This document shows, one piece after another, positions 24,831-33,057 of a stretch of 33,312 nucleotides of DNA. This stretch comes from an uncultured Caldilineales bacterium (lineage in GTDB: Bacteria > Chloroflexota > Anaerolineae > JAAEKA01). Below the pieces are notes generated by a model. That model searched no databases, was not told the DNA's origin, and was given only the letters and a program-made list of their open reading frames with translations. The DNA lies in assembly GCA_937907455.1 (NCBI GenBank), contig CALESQ010000105.1, positions 1 through 33,312 on the forward strand, read 5' to 3'. A program made the position numbers and the translations under genes. Position 1 is the first letter of the stretch. Each line of letters starts with the position of its first letter.

Positions 24831-25105
24831 GTTGTGTTCCAGTACTTATCAATTTTGCTGGTTCGGTAAGCAGTAACCACCTCGGGAGGATGACGATCTA
24901 CATCAACAAAAACCCGCAGCAAATAAAGCGATGACGACTCATTAAAAGCGCCGCGCGCCTGGAATACGAGCCGTCCGGGCCTCACTGTTACGATCTGCTC
25001 CGGTTCTTTTAAAACTTTAACTACATCAGCCATCTTGATCTGGCGTCGGGTTATCTCCTGCAACGCATGATCAGTCCAGCGAAAGTCATCGCTCTGGTTG
25101 TTCAT
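24827..25105 (-). CDS. DUF4258 small protein
   Basis: A 92-aa protein matching DUF4258: W-T-D-HALQEITRRQI near residues 10-22, a VVKVLKEPEQIV helix-turn, the beta strands GRLVFQARG and LYLLRVFVDVDRHPPEVVTAYRTSKIDKYW at the end. The HA-x5-R pattern and terminal VTAYRT strand are shared with small RelE/BrnT-like ribonuclease-fold proteins, so a toxin-like role is possible but unproven. It begins 12 nt after the asnS stop on the same strand and is probably co-transcribed with it; I see no strong Shine-Dalgarno. Followed by its DUF2283 partner with an ATGA overlap. Confidence 0.8.
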   Translation of the reverse strand: MNNQSDDFRWTDHALQEITRRQIKMADVVKVLKEPEQIVTVRPGRLVFQARGAFNESSSLYLLRVFVDVDRHPPEVVTAYRTSKIDKYWNTT

Positions 25106-25117
25106 TCTTTGAGGAAA

Positions 25118-26431
25118 TCACGGATAGAACCGGCGATAGAGGCGCGGCCAGGGCAGCGCCTCGCGGATGTGCGACAGGCCGCAAATCCACATCACTACCC
25201 GCTCCAGGCCCATGCCAAAGCCGCTGTGGGGTTGCGCGCCGTACTTGCGCAGGTCGAGATACCACTCATACGCTTCGCGCGGCAGCTTGTGTGCATCAAT
25301 CGCATTGGCCAGCGTCTCGTAGTCGTGCATACGCTGGCTGCCGCCCACGATTTCGCCGTAGCCTTCCGGCGCGATCAGGTCACAGGCCAGCACGGTATCG
25401 GGCCGCTCCGGGTCGGGCTGCATGTAAAACGCCTTCACCCCGCGCGGGTAGTGATGCACGAACACCGGCTTGCCGAACTGCGCGCTGATGGCGTCCTCGT
25501 GCGGCGCACCAAAGTCCTCACCCCAGGGGAAATCGGGGTAGCCGTTGGCTTGCAGCAGCTTGACCGCATCGTCGTAATGGATGCGCGGGAAGGGGGCCAC
25601 AGCCGTTTCCAGCAGGCTGACATCGCGGCCCAGCACGGCCAGCTCCGCCGCGCGCTCGCGCAGCACCGTCTGCACGCAATGGCTGACGAACTGCTCAATC
25701 ACCTCCATGTTTTCATCCAGCTCGGTGAAGGCCATCTCTGGCTCCACCATCCAGAACTCCATGGCGTGACGGCGGGTGTCCGACTTCTCCGCGCGGAAGG
25801 TGGGGCCGAAGCAGTATACCCGGCCAAACGCGGCAATTGTGGCCTCGCTGTAAAGCTGGCCGGTCTGCGCCAGATAAGCCGGTTCGTCGAAGTATTTGGT
25901 GGCGAACAGGTTGCTGGTGCCTTCGGCGGCAGCCGGGGTGATGATCGGTGAATCCACCAGCACGAAGCCGTGGTCATCCAGCCAGCGGCGGATGGTGTTT
26001 TCCAGCGTGGCGCGGATGCGCAGAATGGCGGCCTGGCGCGGATCACGCAGCCACAGGTGGCGGTGGTTCAGCAGGAAGTCAGAGCCGTGTTCGCCGCCGT
26101 CGCGCTTGGCAGCCAGCGGGTAGGGATCATCGGCGCGGCTGATTTCCTCGAACGCGGCCACATCCAGCTCATAGCCGCCCGGCGCGCGCGGTTCGGCCCG
26201 CAGCGCGCCGGTGATGCGCACCGCAGATTCCAGCGTGGTATGGCGCGCGACCTCGAACTGCTCTTCGGGCAGGTTCTTTTTGAACACCACGCACTGCATC
26301 GTACCGCTGCCGTCGCGCAGGCTGATGAATTGCAGCTTGCCCTTGTCAATGCGCTTTTGCACCCAGCCATTGAGCGTAATTTCATGGCCGACATAGTCCG
26401 CGGCCTGAGCGATTTTGATGGGGGTCGTCAC
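25118..26431 (-). CDS. asnS: Asparaginyl-tRNA synthetase
   Basis: A 437-aa class IIb aminoacyl-tRNA synthetase that charges tRNA-Asn. An N-terminal OB-fold anticodon-binding domain (ITLNGWVQKR to about residue 100) precedes the catalytic core with motif 2 region FGPTFRAEKSDTRRH, the AsnRS-characteristic MEFWMVEPEMAF, EIVGGSQR and the motif 3 GFGMGLERVVMWI. The MEFWMVEPE segment separates AsnRS from AspRS. GTG at 26431 is the start, with GGAG about 8 nt upstream. A possible promoter lies at 26476-26503. Presence of AsnRS means the cell need not make Asn-tRNA by the amidotransferase route. The end of the protein (RLYRRFYP) departs from the common GRxxP but is otherwise normal. Confidence 0.96.
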   Translation of the reverse strand: MTTPIKIAQAADYVGHEITLNGWVQKRIDKGKLQFISLRDGSGTMQCVVFKKNLPEEQFEVARHTTLESAVRITGALRAEPRAPGGYELDVAAFEEISRADDPYPLAAKRDGGEHGSDFLLNHRHLWLRDPRQAAILRIRATLENTIRRWLDDHGFVLVDSPIITPAAAEGTSNLFATKYFDEPAYLAQTGQLYSEATIAAFGRVYCFGPTFRAEKSDTRRHAMEFWMVEPEMAFTELDENMEVIEQFVSHCVQTVLRERAAELAVLGRDVSLLETAVAPFPRIHYDDAVKLLQANGYPDFPWGEDFGAPHEDAISAQFGKPVFVHHYPRGVKAFYMQPDPERPDTVLACDLIAPEGYGEIVGGSQRMHDYETLANAIDAHKLPREAYEWYLDLRKYGAQPHSGFGMGLERVVMWICGLSHIREALPWPRLYRRFYP

Positions 26432-26475
26432 GGGCTTTCTCCGAAATAATAGTGAGGATGTTGATAGCTGAAACT

Positions 26476-26503
26476 ATTTTATCTGGCAGTGATAGGGATC
26501 GAA
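26476..26503 (-). promoter_or_regulatory. Possible promoter of asnS
   Basis: TTCGAT (26498-26503), 16 bp, TAAAAT (26476-26481) on the minus strand, in the 137-nt gap after the restriction endonuclease gene. It would give asnS transcription independent of the restriction-modification genes upstream. Confidence 0.45.
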
Positions 26504-26568
26504 CACAAGTGGGGCGCCTACGGAAAGCTGGTGCTATGTACTGCAATTTCACAGCAAAGGAATGAGCG

Positions 26569-27180
26569 CTATGCTTCAATGCCGATCATGATCAGCGGCA
26601 CGGCAGGCACTCCGCGGCCTTGGCGAATGACGTTATAAAACTCGCCTTCGAAGTAAGGAACGCCGGAACTCATTTCGACCTGCAGAACTTTCATAGGCAG
26701 TATCTCTATGCCTACGTCAATCTGATCGCTGATATAGAAAGCCAGATGTTTGACAAACAGATCGTAGGCTACGAAAGCATATTTGCCGAATTGGATCTCG
26801 ATAGCTACACGTGCCTTAACAAAGTCTGTTTGATTATAGCTAAAAATAGGGGTTTCGCCAGCAGCCAGTTTCTCTTCTTTTTGTTCTTGCGCTGGCATAG
26901 ATAAAGTCTTGCGGATTAACTTTTCGTTTTTTGTGACCCAGTAGCTTACTCTGCTTTCGTTCCACTGTCTTTGCTTCAATAGCCGCCGGAACTCAGCGTT
27001 TAGAGCAATGGGGCTATACAACACTTTGTCGTGCCTGGTCTTTTCCCGTGACACTTTCGTTTTGCATCGCTCAGCATCTACCAGGCCGATGACTTGCTGC
27101 AACTCTGCCCATAACTGGGGTTGATGAACCATGAGATATTCCAAGCCATTAAGATGTGAGTAGGTTTCAACGATCTTCAT
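26569..27180 (-). CDS. Type II restriction endonuclease, BstYI/BglII family
   Basis: A 203-aa PD-(D/E)XK-type endonuclease of the BglII/BstYI group. The active site reads D-x8-E-x-Q: Asp119, Glu128 and Gln130 (TDFVKARVAIEIQF), the unusual D-E-Q triad in which Gln replaces the usual Lys. From memory, BstYI is also 203 aa with the triad at the same residue numbers, and the C-terminal half (AYDLFVKH, EILPMK, EMSSG, YNVIRQGRGVP) looks very close to it, so the likely target is R^GATCY. The ATG at 27180 has GAGGAG 10 nt upstream and overlaps the methyltransferase end by 14 nt; an ATG at 27210 is less likely. Lower GC than neighbours, consistent with transfer. Recognition sequence is inference from homology. 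Confidence 0.88.
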   Translation of the reverse strand: MKIVETYSHLNGLEYLMVHQPQLWAELQQVIGLVDAERCKTKVSREKTRHDKVLYSPIALNAEFRRLLKQRQWNESRVSYWVTKNEKLIRKTLSMPAQEQKEEKLAAGETPIFSYNQTDFVKARVAIEIQFGKYAFVAYDLFVKHLAFYISDQIDVGIEILPMKVLQVEMSSGVPYFEGEFYNVIRQGRGVPAVPLIMIGIEA

Positions 27181-28222
27181 GTGTCTTGTACTCCTCGTCA
27201 CCCTCAGCAACTTCCAACAACCGCGGCTGTGCTTGGTAGGTCGGATTGTGCCACGGCGCAGCCGTTAATTTGTTGCCAGCTTCGTTGGGATCATAAACAG
27301 GCCGCCCCATCGGTCTGGTGCGCAAAGTGCCAGCTATTTCTTGCTGTACCCGTGTTCGCGCTAATTCGATATAATCGGGATGTAGCTCGGCTCCTGCTCC
27401 GCGCCGACTGTGCTTTAAAGCCGCGATAATTGAAGTTCCTGTGCCGAGAAACGGATCCAGCACCCAGTCTCCTTCATTTGACATCGAAAGAACCAGGCGC
27501 TCAACCAGCTCCACAGGAAATTGGCAGGGATGTTCAGTTTTTTCAACGTGATTGCTCTTGACATTGGGGATAATCCATAGGTCACCGGGGTTTTTGCCAA
27601 GAGGATTGGAAGAGTATTGCCCGGCTTTAGGGCCTTTGAAATGCTTTTTACCCGGATATTTCTGCGGCACACGCACCGGATCTAAATTGAACACATAATC
27701 TTTTGTTTTTGTGAACCAGACAATAGTTTCATATCGCCCAGAAAAGCGATTAGAGCAATGCAGCCCATGCTCAAAATGCCAGATAATGCGATTGCGCATT
27801 TGCAAGCCCAAGTGGTTAAAGATGGGATATAAAACCGTGTCCAGGGGAATAATCGCACCATTGTTAACGTAGTTGCCGACTTGCCAGCAAATACTCCCCT
27901 GAGGTTTCAATGTCCTCACAACTTCCTGGATCACCAGAGCTTGCTGGGCCAGATAGCTGTCTAAATCAAGCTTTTTTTCATATTCCTTTCCCAGGTTATA
28001 AGGGGGAGAAGTTACTACTAATTGAATACTGTTGTCAGGAATTACACGCAACAAATTAAGGCAGTCACCTGGGTAGATAACTGCATGTTCTGATGGAGAA
28101 AACTCCTCGACAATACGGTGTGGTTCAAACATAAATTTCAGGTAGCTGCGTCGCCGTGTTGAGGGATTGGAGTCGCAAAGCCAGCTTTGCAACTCCTTGC
28201 GGTTTTGCTTAGTCACCCTCAC
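27167..28222 (-). CDS. Type II DNA methyltransferase, beta class (m4C/m6A)
   Basis: A 351-aa DNA methyltransferase with the beta-class order: catalytic motif IV TSPPYNL (71-77) precedes the SAM-binding motif I DPFLGTGTS (256-264). The SPPY form points to N4-cytosine methylation, as reported for M.BglII-type enzymes. The pairing with a BstYI-like nuclease implies protection of RGATCY. The start is taken as the GTG at 28222, whose last bases form the malic-enzyme stop (GTGTGA region); an ATG at 28132 is an alternative that would remove 30 residues. No Shine-Dalgarno is seen at the GTG, so translation probably depends on ribosomes finishing the malic-enzyme gene. AT-richer than flanking genes. 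Confidence 0.88.
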   Translation of the reverse strand: MRVTKQNRKELQSWLCDSNPSTRRRSYLKFMFEPHRIVEEFSPSEHAVIYPGDCLNLLRVIPDNSIQLVVTSPPYNLGKEYEKKLDLDSYLAQQALVIQEVVRTLKPQGSICWQVGNYVNNGAIIPLDTVLYPIFNHLGLQMRNRIIWHFEHGLHCSNRFSGRYETIVWFTKTKDYVFNLDPVRVPQKYPGKKHFKGPKAGQYSSNPLGKNPGDLWIIPNVKSNHVEKTEHPCQFPVELVERLVLSMSNEGDWVLDPFLGTGTSIIAALKHSRRGAGAELHPDYIELARTRVQQEIAGTLRTRPMGRPVYDPNEAGNKLTAAPWHNPTYQAQPRLLEVAEGDEEYKTHEDR

Positions 28223-29862
28223 ACATACGGCACATATTTCGGCTCGTACATGGCGGCTTGGGCGGCAGAGACGAGATCGGCCGGCTTGGGCAGGGTAGCC
28301 AGGTTATGGTCATAGGCCACCTGCGCAGTGGCCGCGGCGATCACAGCCGACACCTCGCGGATGCGTTCCAGCGCGGGGTAGATGCGGCTCAAGGCCAGAT
28401 CGCTGTCAGTGACCTGCGCGGCCAGCGCCTTGGCCGCGGCCATGAACATCTCGTCGGGGATACGCCGTGCGCCGGACAGAATCACGCCCAAGCCCACACC
28501 GGGGAAGATGTAGGAGTTGTTGCCCTGGCCGGGCACGATCCGGCGACCCTGATATTCCAGCGGCGGGAACGGGCTGCCGCTGGCAAAAATCGCGCGGCCC
28601 TCTGATCCCCCATAGGCTTCTTGCGCGGTGCATTCCGATTTTGAAGTGGGGTTCGACAGCGCAAAGATGATCGGATGCCCGTTGAGCCGGGCCATAGTCT
28701 CGATGATCGGCTGGGTGAAGGCCTTGCCCGCGCCCGCCACGCCGATGATGCCCGTGGGCTTGAGCGTTTCCACCGCGGTCAGAAAGTCGCCGACAAAGGG
28801 GTGCTTGTGCGCGTAGGGGCGCTTGTGCGCCACCAGGTCGGTGCGCTCGGCCACCACCAGGCCCTTCGAGTCGAAGAACCAGCAGCGTTGCCGCGCCTCT
28901 GCCTCGCTCAGCCCCTCTTCCATCATGGCTGCCACGATCAGATCACCGATGCCGATGCCTGCTTCGCCTGCACCATAGAACAGGAAGGTGTGCTTGTTCA
29001 GCGGCAGGTCCGTGAGGCGCTGCGACGCGTACAAGCCGGCCAGCACCACGCTCGCAGTGCCCTGAATGTCGTCGTCGAAGGTGCAGATGCGGTCGCGGTA
29101 TTGGTGCAACAGACGGAAAGCGTTGCTGTTGCCAAAATCCTCAAATTGCACAATGGCGCGGGGGAATACCTGCTGCACAGCCTGGATAAACTCCTCCACC
29201 AGCGCATCATAGGCTTCGCCGCGCACGCGCTCGTGCGGCAGGCCGATGTAGAGCGGGTCGTTGAGCAGCTTGGGGTTGTTGGTTCCCGTGTCCAGCGTGA
29301 TCGGCAGGCATTGCGCGGGGTGTACGCCGGCACAGCCAACATAGAGCGACAGCTTGCCGACAGGAATGCCCATGCCGTTGGCGCCCAGGTCGCCCAGACC
29401 CAGGATGCGCTCGCCATCGGTGACCACAATGATGCGCACATCATCGTAGTGCCAATTGCTTAACACCTCGGCCACACGACCGCGGTCTTGCAGGGTGATG
29501 AACAAGCCCTGCGCCTGCTGAAAGACGTGGCCGAATTCCTGGCAGGCCTGGCCCACCGTGGGGGTGTAGACGATAGGCATCAGCTCGTCGAGGTTGTCTA
29601 TCAGCACGCGGTAGAACAGCGTGATATTGCGGTCGAGCAGGCTTATCAGGTAGCGATATTGCGTCAGCGGGGTGGGCAAACTGCGCACGTTTTCCAGCAC
29701 GCGGGCGGTTTGTTGCTCCAGCGTAGCGGCACGGGGCGGCAGCAGGCCGCGCAGACCCAGCGCGCCGCGCTCGGCGTCGCTAAAGCCCGCGCCTTTGTTC
29801 AGCAGCGCATTGCGCAGCAGCTCGGAGCCGCGGGGATGTAGTTGGGGTTTGTTGAGCGTCAT
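28219..29862 (-). CDS. NAD-dependent malic enzyme
   Basis: A 547-aa malic enzyme of the large (SfcA/MaeA, eukaryote-like) type, oxidatively decarboxylating malate to pyruvate. The N-terminal domain has PIVYTPTVGQACQEFGH with the catalytic Tyr; the catalytic/metal region reads VQFEDFGNSNAF and FDDDIQGTASVVLAG, where the acidic residues bind the divalent cation; the NAD-binding loop GAGEAGIGIGDL follows. Length is family-normal. The ATG overlaps the aspS stop (ATGA) and the stop overlaps the methyltransferase start, so it is in one transcription unit with both. Works with the mdh at 11353 at the malate node. Confidence 0.95.
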   Translation of the reverse strand: MTLNKPQLHPRGSELLRNALLNKGAGFSDAERGALGLRGLLPPRAATLEQQTARVLENVRSLPTPLTQYRYLISLLDRNITLFYRVLIDNLDELMPIVYTPTVGQACQEFGHVFQQAQGLFITLQDRGRVAEVLSNWHYDDVRIIVVTDGERILGLGDLGANGMGIPVGKLSLYVGCAGVHPAQCLPITLDTGTNNPKLLNDPLYIGLPHERVRGEAYDALVEEFIQAVQQVFPRAIVQFEDFGNSNAFRLLHQYRDRICTFDDDIQGTASVVLAGLYASQRLTDLPLNKHTFLFYGAGEAGIGIGDLIVAAMMEEGLSEAEARQRCWFFDSKGLVVAERTDLVAHKRPYAHKHPFVGDFLTAVETLKPTGIIGVAGAGKAFTQPIIETMARLNGHPIIFALSNPTSKSECTAQEAYGGSEGRAIFASGSPFPPLEYQGRRIVPGQGNNSYIFPGVGLGVILSGARRIPDEMFMAAAKALAAQVTDSDLALSRIYPALERIREVSAVIAAATAQVAYDHNLATLPKPADLVSAAQAAMYEPKYVPYV

Positions 29863-31661
29863 AATGTTTCTTTTTTGGCTGTTGACAGCAGATGCAGCAG
29901 TTGCAGTTGCGCGGTGTCTACTACGTCCGGCGTGCCGGTCATCAACTCGACCGCCTGCTGGTTCTTGGGGAAGGGGATCACCTCGCGGATGGACTGCTCG
30001 CCAGCCAGCAGCATCACGAAGCGATCAATGCCCAGCGCGATGCCGCCGTGCGGTGGTGTGCCGTACTCGAAGGCATCCAGCATGTGGCCGAACTTCAGCG
30101 CGGCTGCCTCCGGCGAATGGCCGAGAAGCTGGAACATCTGCTCCTGCACATCGCGGCGGTGGATGCGGATGCTGCCGCCGCCCAGCTCGATGCCGTTCAG
30201 CACGATGTCGTAGGCGTTGGCGCGCACGGTGCCGGGGTCGCTGCTCATGCGCCCGATGTCCTCGGCTTTGGGCGAGGTAAAGGGGTGGTGCATGGCGTCC
30301 CAGCGCTGTTCGTCCTCGTTCCAGTCTACCAGCGGGAAGTCAACCACCCAGAGGAATGCGAACTGGTCGGGGGCGATCAGGTTCAGGTCACGACCCAGGC
30401 GCAGGCGCAGCTCGCCCAGCGCGGCATTGACCACTTTGGCCGTGTCGGCAACGATGAACACCACATCGCCCGGCTCAGCTTCGCAGCGCGCGGCAATTGC
30501 GGCCAGCTCGTCGCTGTTGAAGAACTTGGCAATCGGGGATTTCGGCGCGCTGCCTGCTTCAGCGGGATAATCCAGCCAGGCCAGCCCCTTCGCGCCGTAA
30601 ATCTTCACCACCTCTTCGTAGCCCTTGATCAGCTCGCGCAGCTTGGTGCCGCTGATGGCCGGGCCAGCCAGCCCCGGCGCACGCACGGCCTTGACGTCAT
30701 TGCCCGCGGCCAGCGCGGCCTTGAGGAAGCCGACGCCGGTGTCAGCCAGCAGGTCGCGCAGGTCTTGCAGTTCCAGGCCGAAGCGAATGTCCGGCTTGTC
30801 GCTGCCATAGCGCGCCATGGCTTCGGCATAGGTCAGCCGCGGGAAGGGCAAGCTGGGCGGCGCGGCGTCGGTCAACTGCGTCATAATGGCTTGGCACAGC
30901 CCGCTGATCAGCCCGATCACATCTTCCTGCCCGACAAAGGACATTTCCACGTCAAGCTGGGTGAACTCCGGCTGGCGGTCGGCGCGCAGGTCTTCGTCGC
31001 GGAAGCAGCGGGCGATCTGGAAGTAGCGGTCGAAGCCGGAGACCATCAGCAGTTGCTTGAACTGCTGCGGGCTTTGCGGCAGCGCATAGAACTTGCCCGG
31101 ATGCACACGGCTGGGCACGAGGTAGTCGCGCGCGCCCTCCGGCGTGGACTTGGTCAGGATGGGCGTCTCGATCTCCAGAAAGCTGTTGGCATCGAGGTAG
31201 TCGCGCATCAGCTTCACCACGCGGTGGCGCAAAATGATGTTGCGCTGCAAGCGCGGGCGGCGCAGATCGAGGTAGCGGTAGGTGAGGCGGCTCGCCTCGT
31301 TGGCTTCGAGGTCGTCGCGGATTTCAAAAGGCAGCGGCTTGGCTGCGTTTTCCACCACCAGCTCGCTCGCCACGACTTCGACTTCGCCGGTGGGCAGGCC
31401 GGCATTTTCCATGCCCGCGGGGCGGCGGCGCACCTCGCCGCGCACGGCCAGCACGAATTCGCTGCGCACGCGCTGCGCAGCGTCGTAGGCGGCCGCTGTT
31501 TCCGGCGTCACCACCACTTGGGTCACGCCGTAGCGGTCGCGCAGGTCAATAAAGATAATCGTGCCGTGGTCGCGGCGGCGGAAAGCCCAGCCGTTCAGGG
31601 TGACTTGCTGGCCGGCGTCGGCGGCACGCAAATCGCCACAGGTATGAGTGCGTTTCAGCAT
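29859..31661 (-). CDS. aspS: Aspartyl-tRNA synthetase, bacterial type
   Basis: A 600-aa bacterial-type AspRS. The OB-fold anticodon domain occupies the first 110 residues (VTLNGWAFRRRDHG, FIDLRDRYGVTQVV), the core contains motif 2 (CFRDEDLRADRQPEFTQLD) and motif 3 (GIALGIDRFVML), and the GAD insertion (VFIVADTAKVVNAALGELR) typical of bacterial AspRS is present. The ATG at 31661 is chosen because the N-terminus then matches the family (MLKRTHTCGDL); an upstream in-frame ATG at 31730 lies in the promoter region. First gene of the operon with malic enzyme and the restriction-modification genes. Separate AsnRS at 25118 suggests that it need only charge tRNA-Asp. Confidence 0.97.
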   Translation of the reverse strand: MLKRTHTCGDLRAADAGQQVTLNGWAFRRRDHGTIIFIDLRDRYGVTQVVVTPETAAAYDAAQRVRSEFVLAVRGEVRRRPAGMENAGLPTGEVEVVASELVVENAAKPLPFEIRDDLEANEASRLTYRYLDLRRPRLQRNIILRHRVVKLMRDYLDANSFLEIETPILTKSTPEGARDYLVPSRVHPGKFYALPQSPQQFKQLLMVSGFDRYFQIARCFRDEDLRADRQPEFTQLDVEMSFVGQEDVIGLISGLCQAIMTQLTDAAPPSLPFPRLTYAEAMARYGSDKPDIRFGLELQDLRDLLADTGVGFLKAALAAGNDVKAVRAPGLAGPAISGTKLRELIKGYEEVVKIYGAKGLAWLDYPAEAGSAPKSPIAKFFNSDELAAIAARCEAEPGDVVFIVADTAKVVNAALGELRLRLGRDLNLIAPDQFAFLWVVDFPLVDWNEDEQRWDAMHHPFTSPKAEDIGRMSSDPGTVRANAYDIVLNGIELGGGSIRIHRRDVQEQMFQLLGHSPEAAALKFGHMLDAFEYGTPPHGGIALGIDRFVMLLAGEQSIREVIPFPKNQQAVELMTGTPDVVDTAQLQLLHLLSTAKKETL

Positions 31662-31709
31662 AGGATAACAGAGAATCCTCTCGTAGAAATTCAACGGAAA
31701 CAACAAGAC

Positions 31710-31738
31710 ATTATAGCGCGGGCGCGGCAAGTCAGCAA
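31710..31738 (-). promoter_or_regulatory. Promoter of the aspS operon
   Basis: TTGCTG (31733-31738), 17 bp and a perfect TATAAT (31710-31715) on the minus strand, leader about 43 nt. It would also transcribe malic enzyme and the restriction-modification pair. The remaining gap to the integrase stop (31739-31869) holds only short repeats of GTGAACGGT. Confidence 0.72.
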
Positions 31739-31869
31739 TTCATGCGGGGAGGGGATGGTGAACGGTAAACTGTGAACGGTCAGTGGGGTGAATGAGGAGG
31801 GACGCGCGAAGCGGCAGAAAAATGAGGGAGAGAGGTCTGCTGCTGTCGGCGCGGAAGGGTGGGGGCAGA

Positions 31870-32832
31870 CTAATCAAGCGGGCTGCGCACGGCTCGCGGC
31901 CCGCGGTTGAGAACGTGGGTATAAATCATGGTGGTTTTGACATCTTTGTGCCCCAGCAGTTCCTGAACGGTACGGATGTCATAGCCGGCCTCCAGCAGGT
32001 GGGTGGCAAAGCTGTGGCGAAAGGTGTGCGGCCCCACTGGCTTGACAATACCGGCTGCTTGAGCTGCCTGTCGCACCGCCTTTTGCAAAGTGCTTTCACT
32101 GGTATACCAGCGGCGCACGATGCCGCTTTCCTCATCCTTGGCCATGCGCGCGGAGGGAAAGGCAAATTGCCATCCCCATTCACGCTCTGCATGGGGATAT
32201 TTACGGTCAAGTGCAAAAGGCAGCGGAGCTGAGCCAAAACCTTTTGCCAGGTCACGCTCGTGGAGTAATTTTACCTGTGCTAAGTGATCTTGTAGCGGAG
32301 CTACAAGACTAGCGGGCAACATTGTAACGCGGTCTTTCATGCCTTTGGCGTCATGCACTAGTATCTCATGACGGACAAAATCAATATCCTTGACGCGCAA
32401 ACGCGTGCATTCGGATAGGCGCATGCCGCTGCCGTAGAGGAGCTGGCTCATGAGCTTAGTCACACCGGACATCTTGCTGAGCAGGCGTTGAACTTCATCT
32501 TTTGTCAGAACAGTAGGTAGGTGTTCGGGCTGTTTGGCATACACAATGTCACTCTGGAAGTGGATAGGCTGGTGCAACACATGGCGATACAGAAAGAGCA
32601 AAGCGCTCAAGGCTTGATTTTGGGTTGAGGCTGCAACCTTCTGTTCGGTAGCCAACCAGGTCAAGAAGGCAGCGACTTCCTCTGCGCCCATTTCTTTAGG
32701 ATGGCGTTTGTCGTGAAAAAGAATGAAACGCTTGATCCACTGTGCATACGTGTCGCCGGTACGCGAAGAATAATGCTTGAGACGGATTGCGTCCCTGACT
32801 TCTTCGAGCAGCTTTTTGGGGCGTGGTTCCAT
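31870..32832 (-). CDS. intI: Integron integrase, IntI family tyrosine recombinase
   Basis: A 320-aa tyrosine recombinase. Catalytic residues are Arg138 (GSGMRLSE), Lys163, His269 and Arg272 (HTFRHSFATHLLE), His295 (ELLGHKD) and Tyr304 (MIYTHV). The IntI-specific extra segment between patches II and III is present at about 207-227 (ALDRKYPHAEREWGWQF), and the N-terminal VAASTQNQALSALLFLYRHVL is characteristic of IntI, so this is an integron integrase rather than XerC/D or a phage integrase. ATG at 32832 has GGAGG 6 nt upstream; a TATAAT box lies at 32867-32872. It is transcribed away from the attI-like core and the cassette gene, the canonical integron orientation. It appears intact. Confidence 0.94.
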   Translation of the reverse strand: MEPRPKKLLEEVRDAIRLKHYSSRTGDTYAQWIKRFILFHDKRHPKEMGAEEVAAFLTWLATEQKVAASTQNQALSALLFLYRHVLHQPIHFQSDIVYAKQPEHLPTVLTKDEVQRLLSKMSGVTKLMSQLLYGSGMRLSECTRLRVKDIDFVRHEILVHDAKGMKDRVTMLPASLVAPLQDHLAQVKLLHERDLAKGFGSAPLPFALDRKYPHAEREWGWQFAFPSARMAKDEESGIVRRWYTSESTLQKAVRQAAQAAGIVKPVGPHTFRHSFATHLLEAGYDIRTVQELLGHKDVKTTMIYTHVLNRGPRAVRSPLD

Positions 32833-32866
32833 GAAAGCCCTCCACTTGACGGGATTACAGAGGAGC

Positions 32867-32872
32867 ATTATA
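32867..32872 (-). promoter_or_regulatory. -10 element of the intI promoter
   Basis: Perfect TATAAT on the minus strand, 34 nt before the intI ATG. No good -35 is visible at 16-18 bp, so transcription may need an activator, or be kept low. I see no CTGT-N8-ACAG LexA box of the proteobacterial kind nearby. Confidence 0.55.
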
Positions 32873-32919
32873 CTAGACTTACTCAATGACGAAAGCAGGA
32901 AAGGTCTGTAGTTTACAAT

Positions 32920-33057
32920 CCGCATTTTAGCACAGTTTTTTATCCGCATAAAACGCCTCCAGAGAGGTGATATGCGGCGAGCATTCCGTATAATGCCCCG
33001 ACAGGGGGCAAAAAGCGGAATAGCCGTCCCGCTGATATGCGGACTGTATTCCGCATA
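32920..33057. repeat. Cluster of CCGCATA half-sites at the integron attI region
   Basis: CCGCAT(A) recurs at 32920, 32943, 32986 (as CCGTATA) and 33051 on the plus strand and as TATGCGG at 32971 and 33036. Two 27-bp units, 32968-32994 and 33033-33059, match at about 22 of 27 positions and are offset by 65 bp; each can fold as TATGCGG...CCGyATA. A TGCCCC/GGGGCA hairpin (32994-33010) lies between them. Plausible roles are integrase-binding direct repeats of attI, or an operator for a repressor. Confidence 0.7.
32967..32994 (+). promoter_or_regulatory. Candidate cassette promoter, copy 1
   Basis: GTGATA (32967-32972, 4 of 6), 16-bp spacer, perfect TATAAT (32989-32994), facing the cassette. It is contained within the first 27-bp repeat unit. 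Confidence 0.5.

Noticed and set aside
26486..26512. tRNA 3'-end-like word (TTCGATCCC on the minus strand) that might be a tRNA fragment or attachment site of the restriction island
   Set aside because: The bases before the loop (AAGTG) do not pair with those after it (CCTAT), and no acceptor or anticodon arm is present.
29892..31775. 627-codon plus-strand open frame opposite aspS
   Set aside because: It is antisense to a fully recognisable AspRS, has no recognisable domain and is His/Ala/Gly/Gln-rich as expected from a GC-rich complementary frame.
31870..32832. Phage or XerC/D-type integrase
   Set aside because: The IntI-specific segment at residues 207-227 and the divergent GTTRRRY plus AT-rich gene favour an integron integrase.
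32840..32960. LexA (SOS) box in front of intI
   Set aside because: No CTGT-N8-ACAG or obvious equivalent was found; the Chloroflexota LexA site is not certain enough to call.
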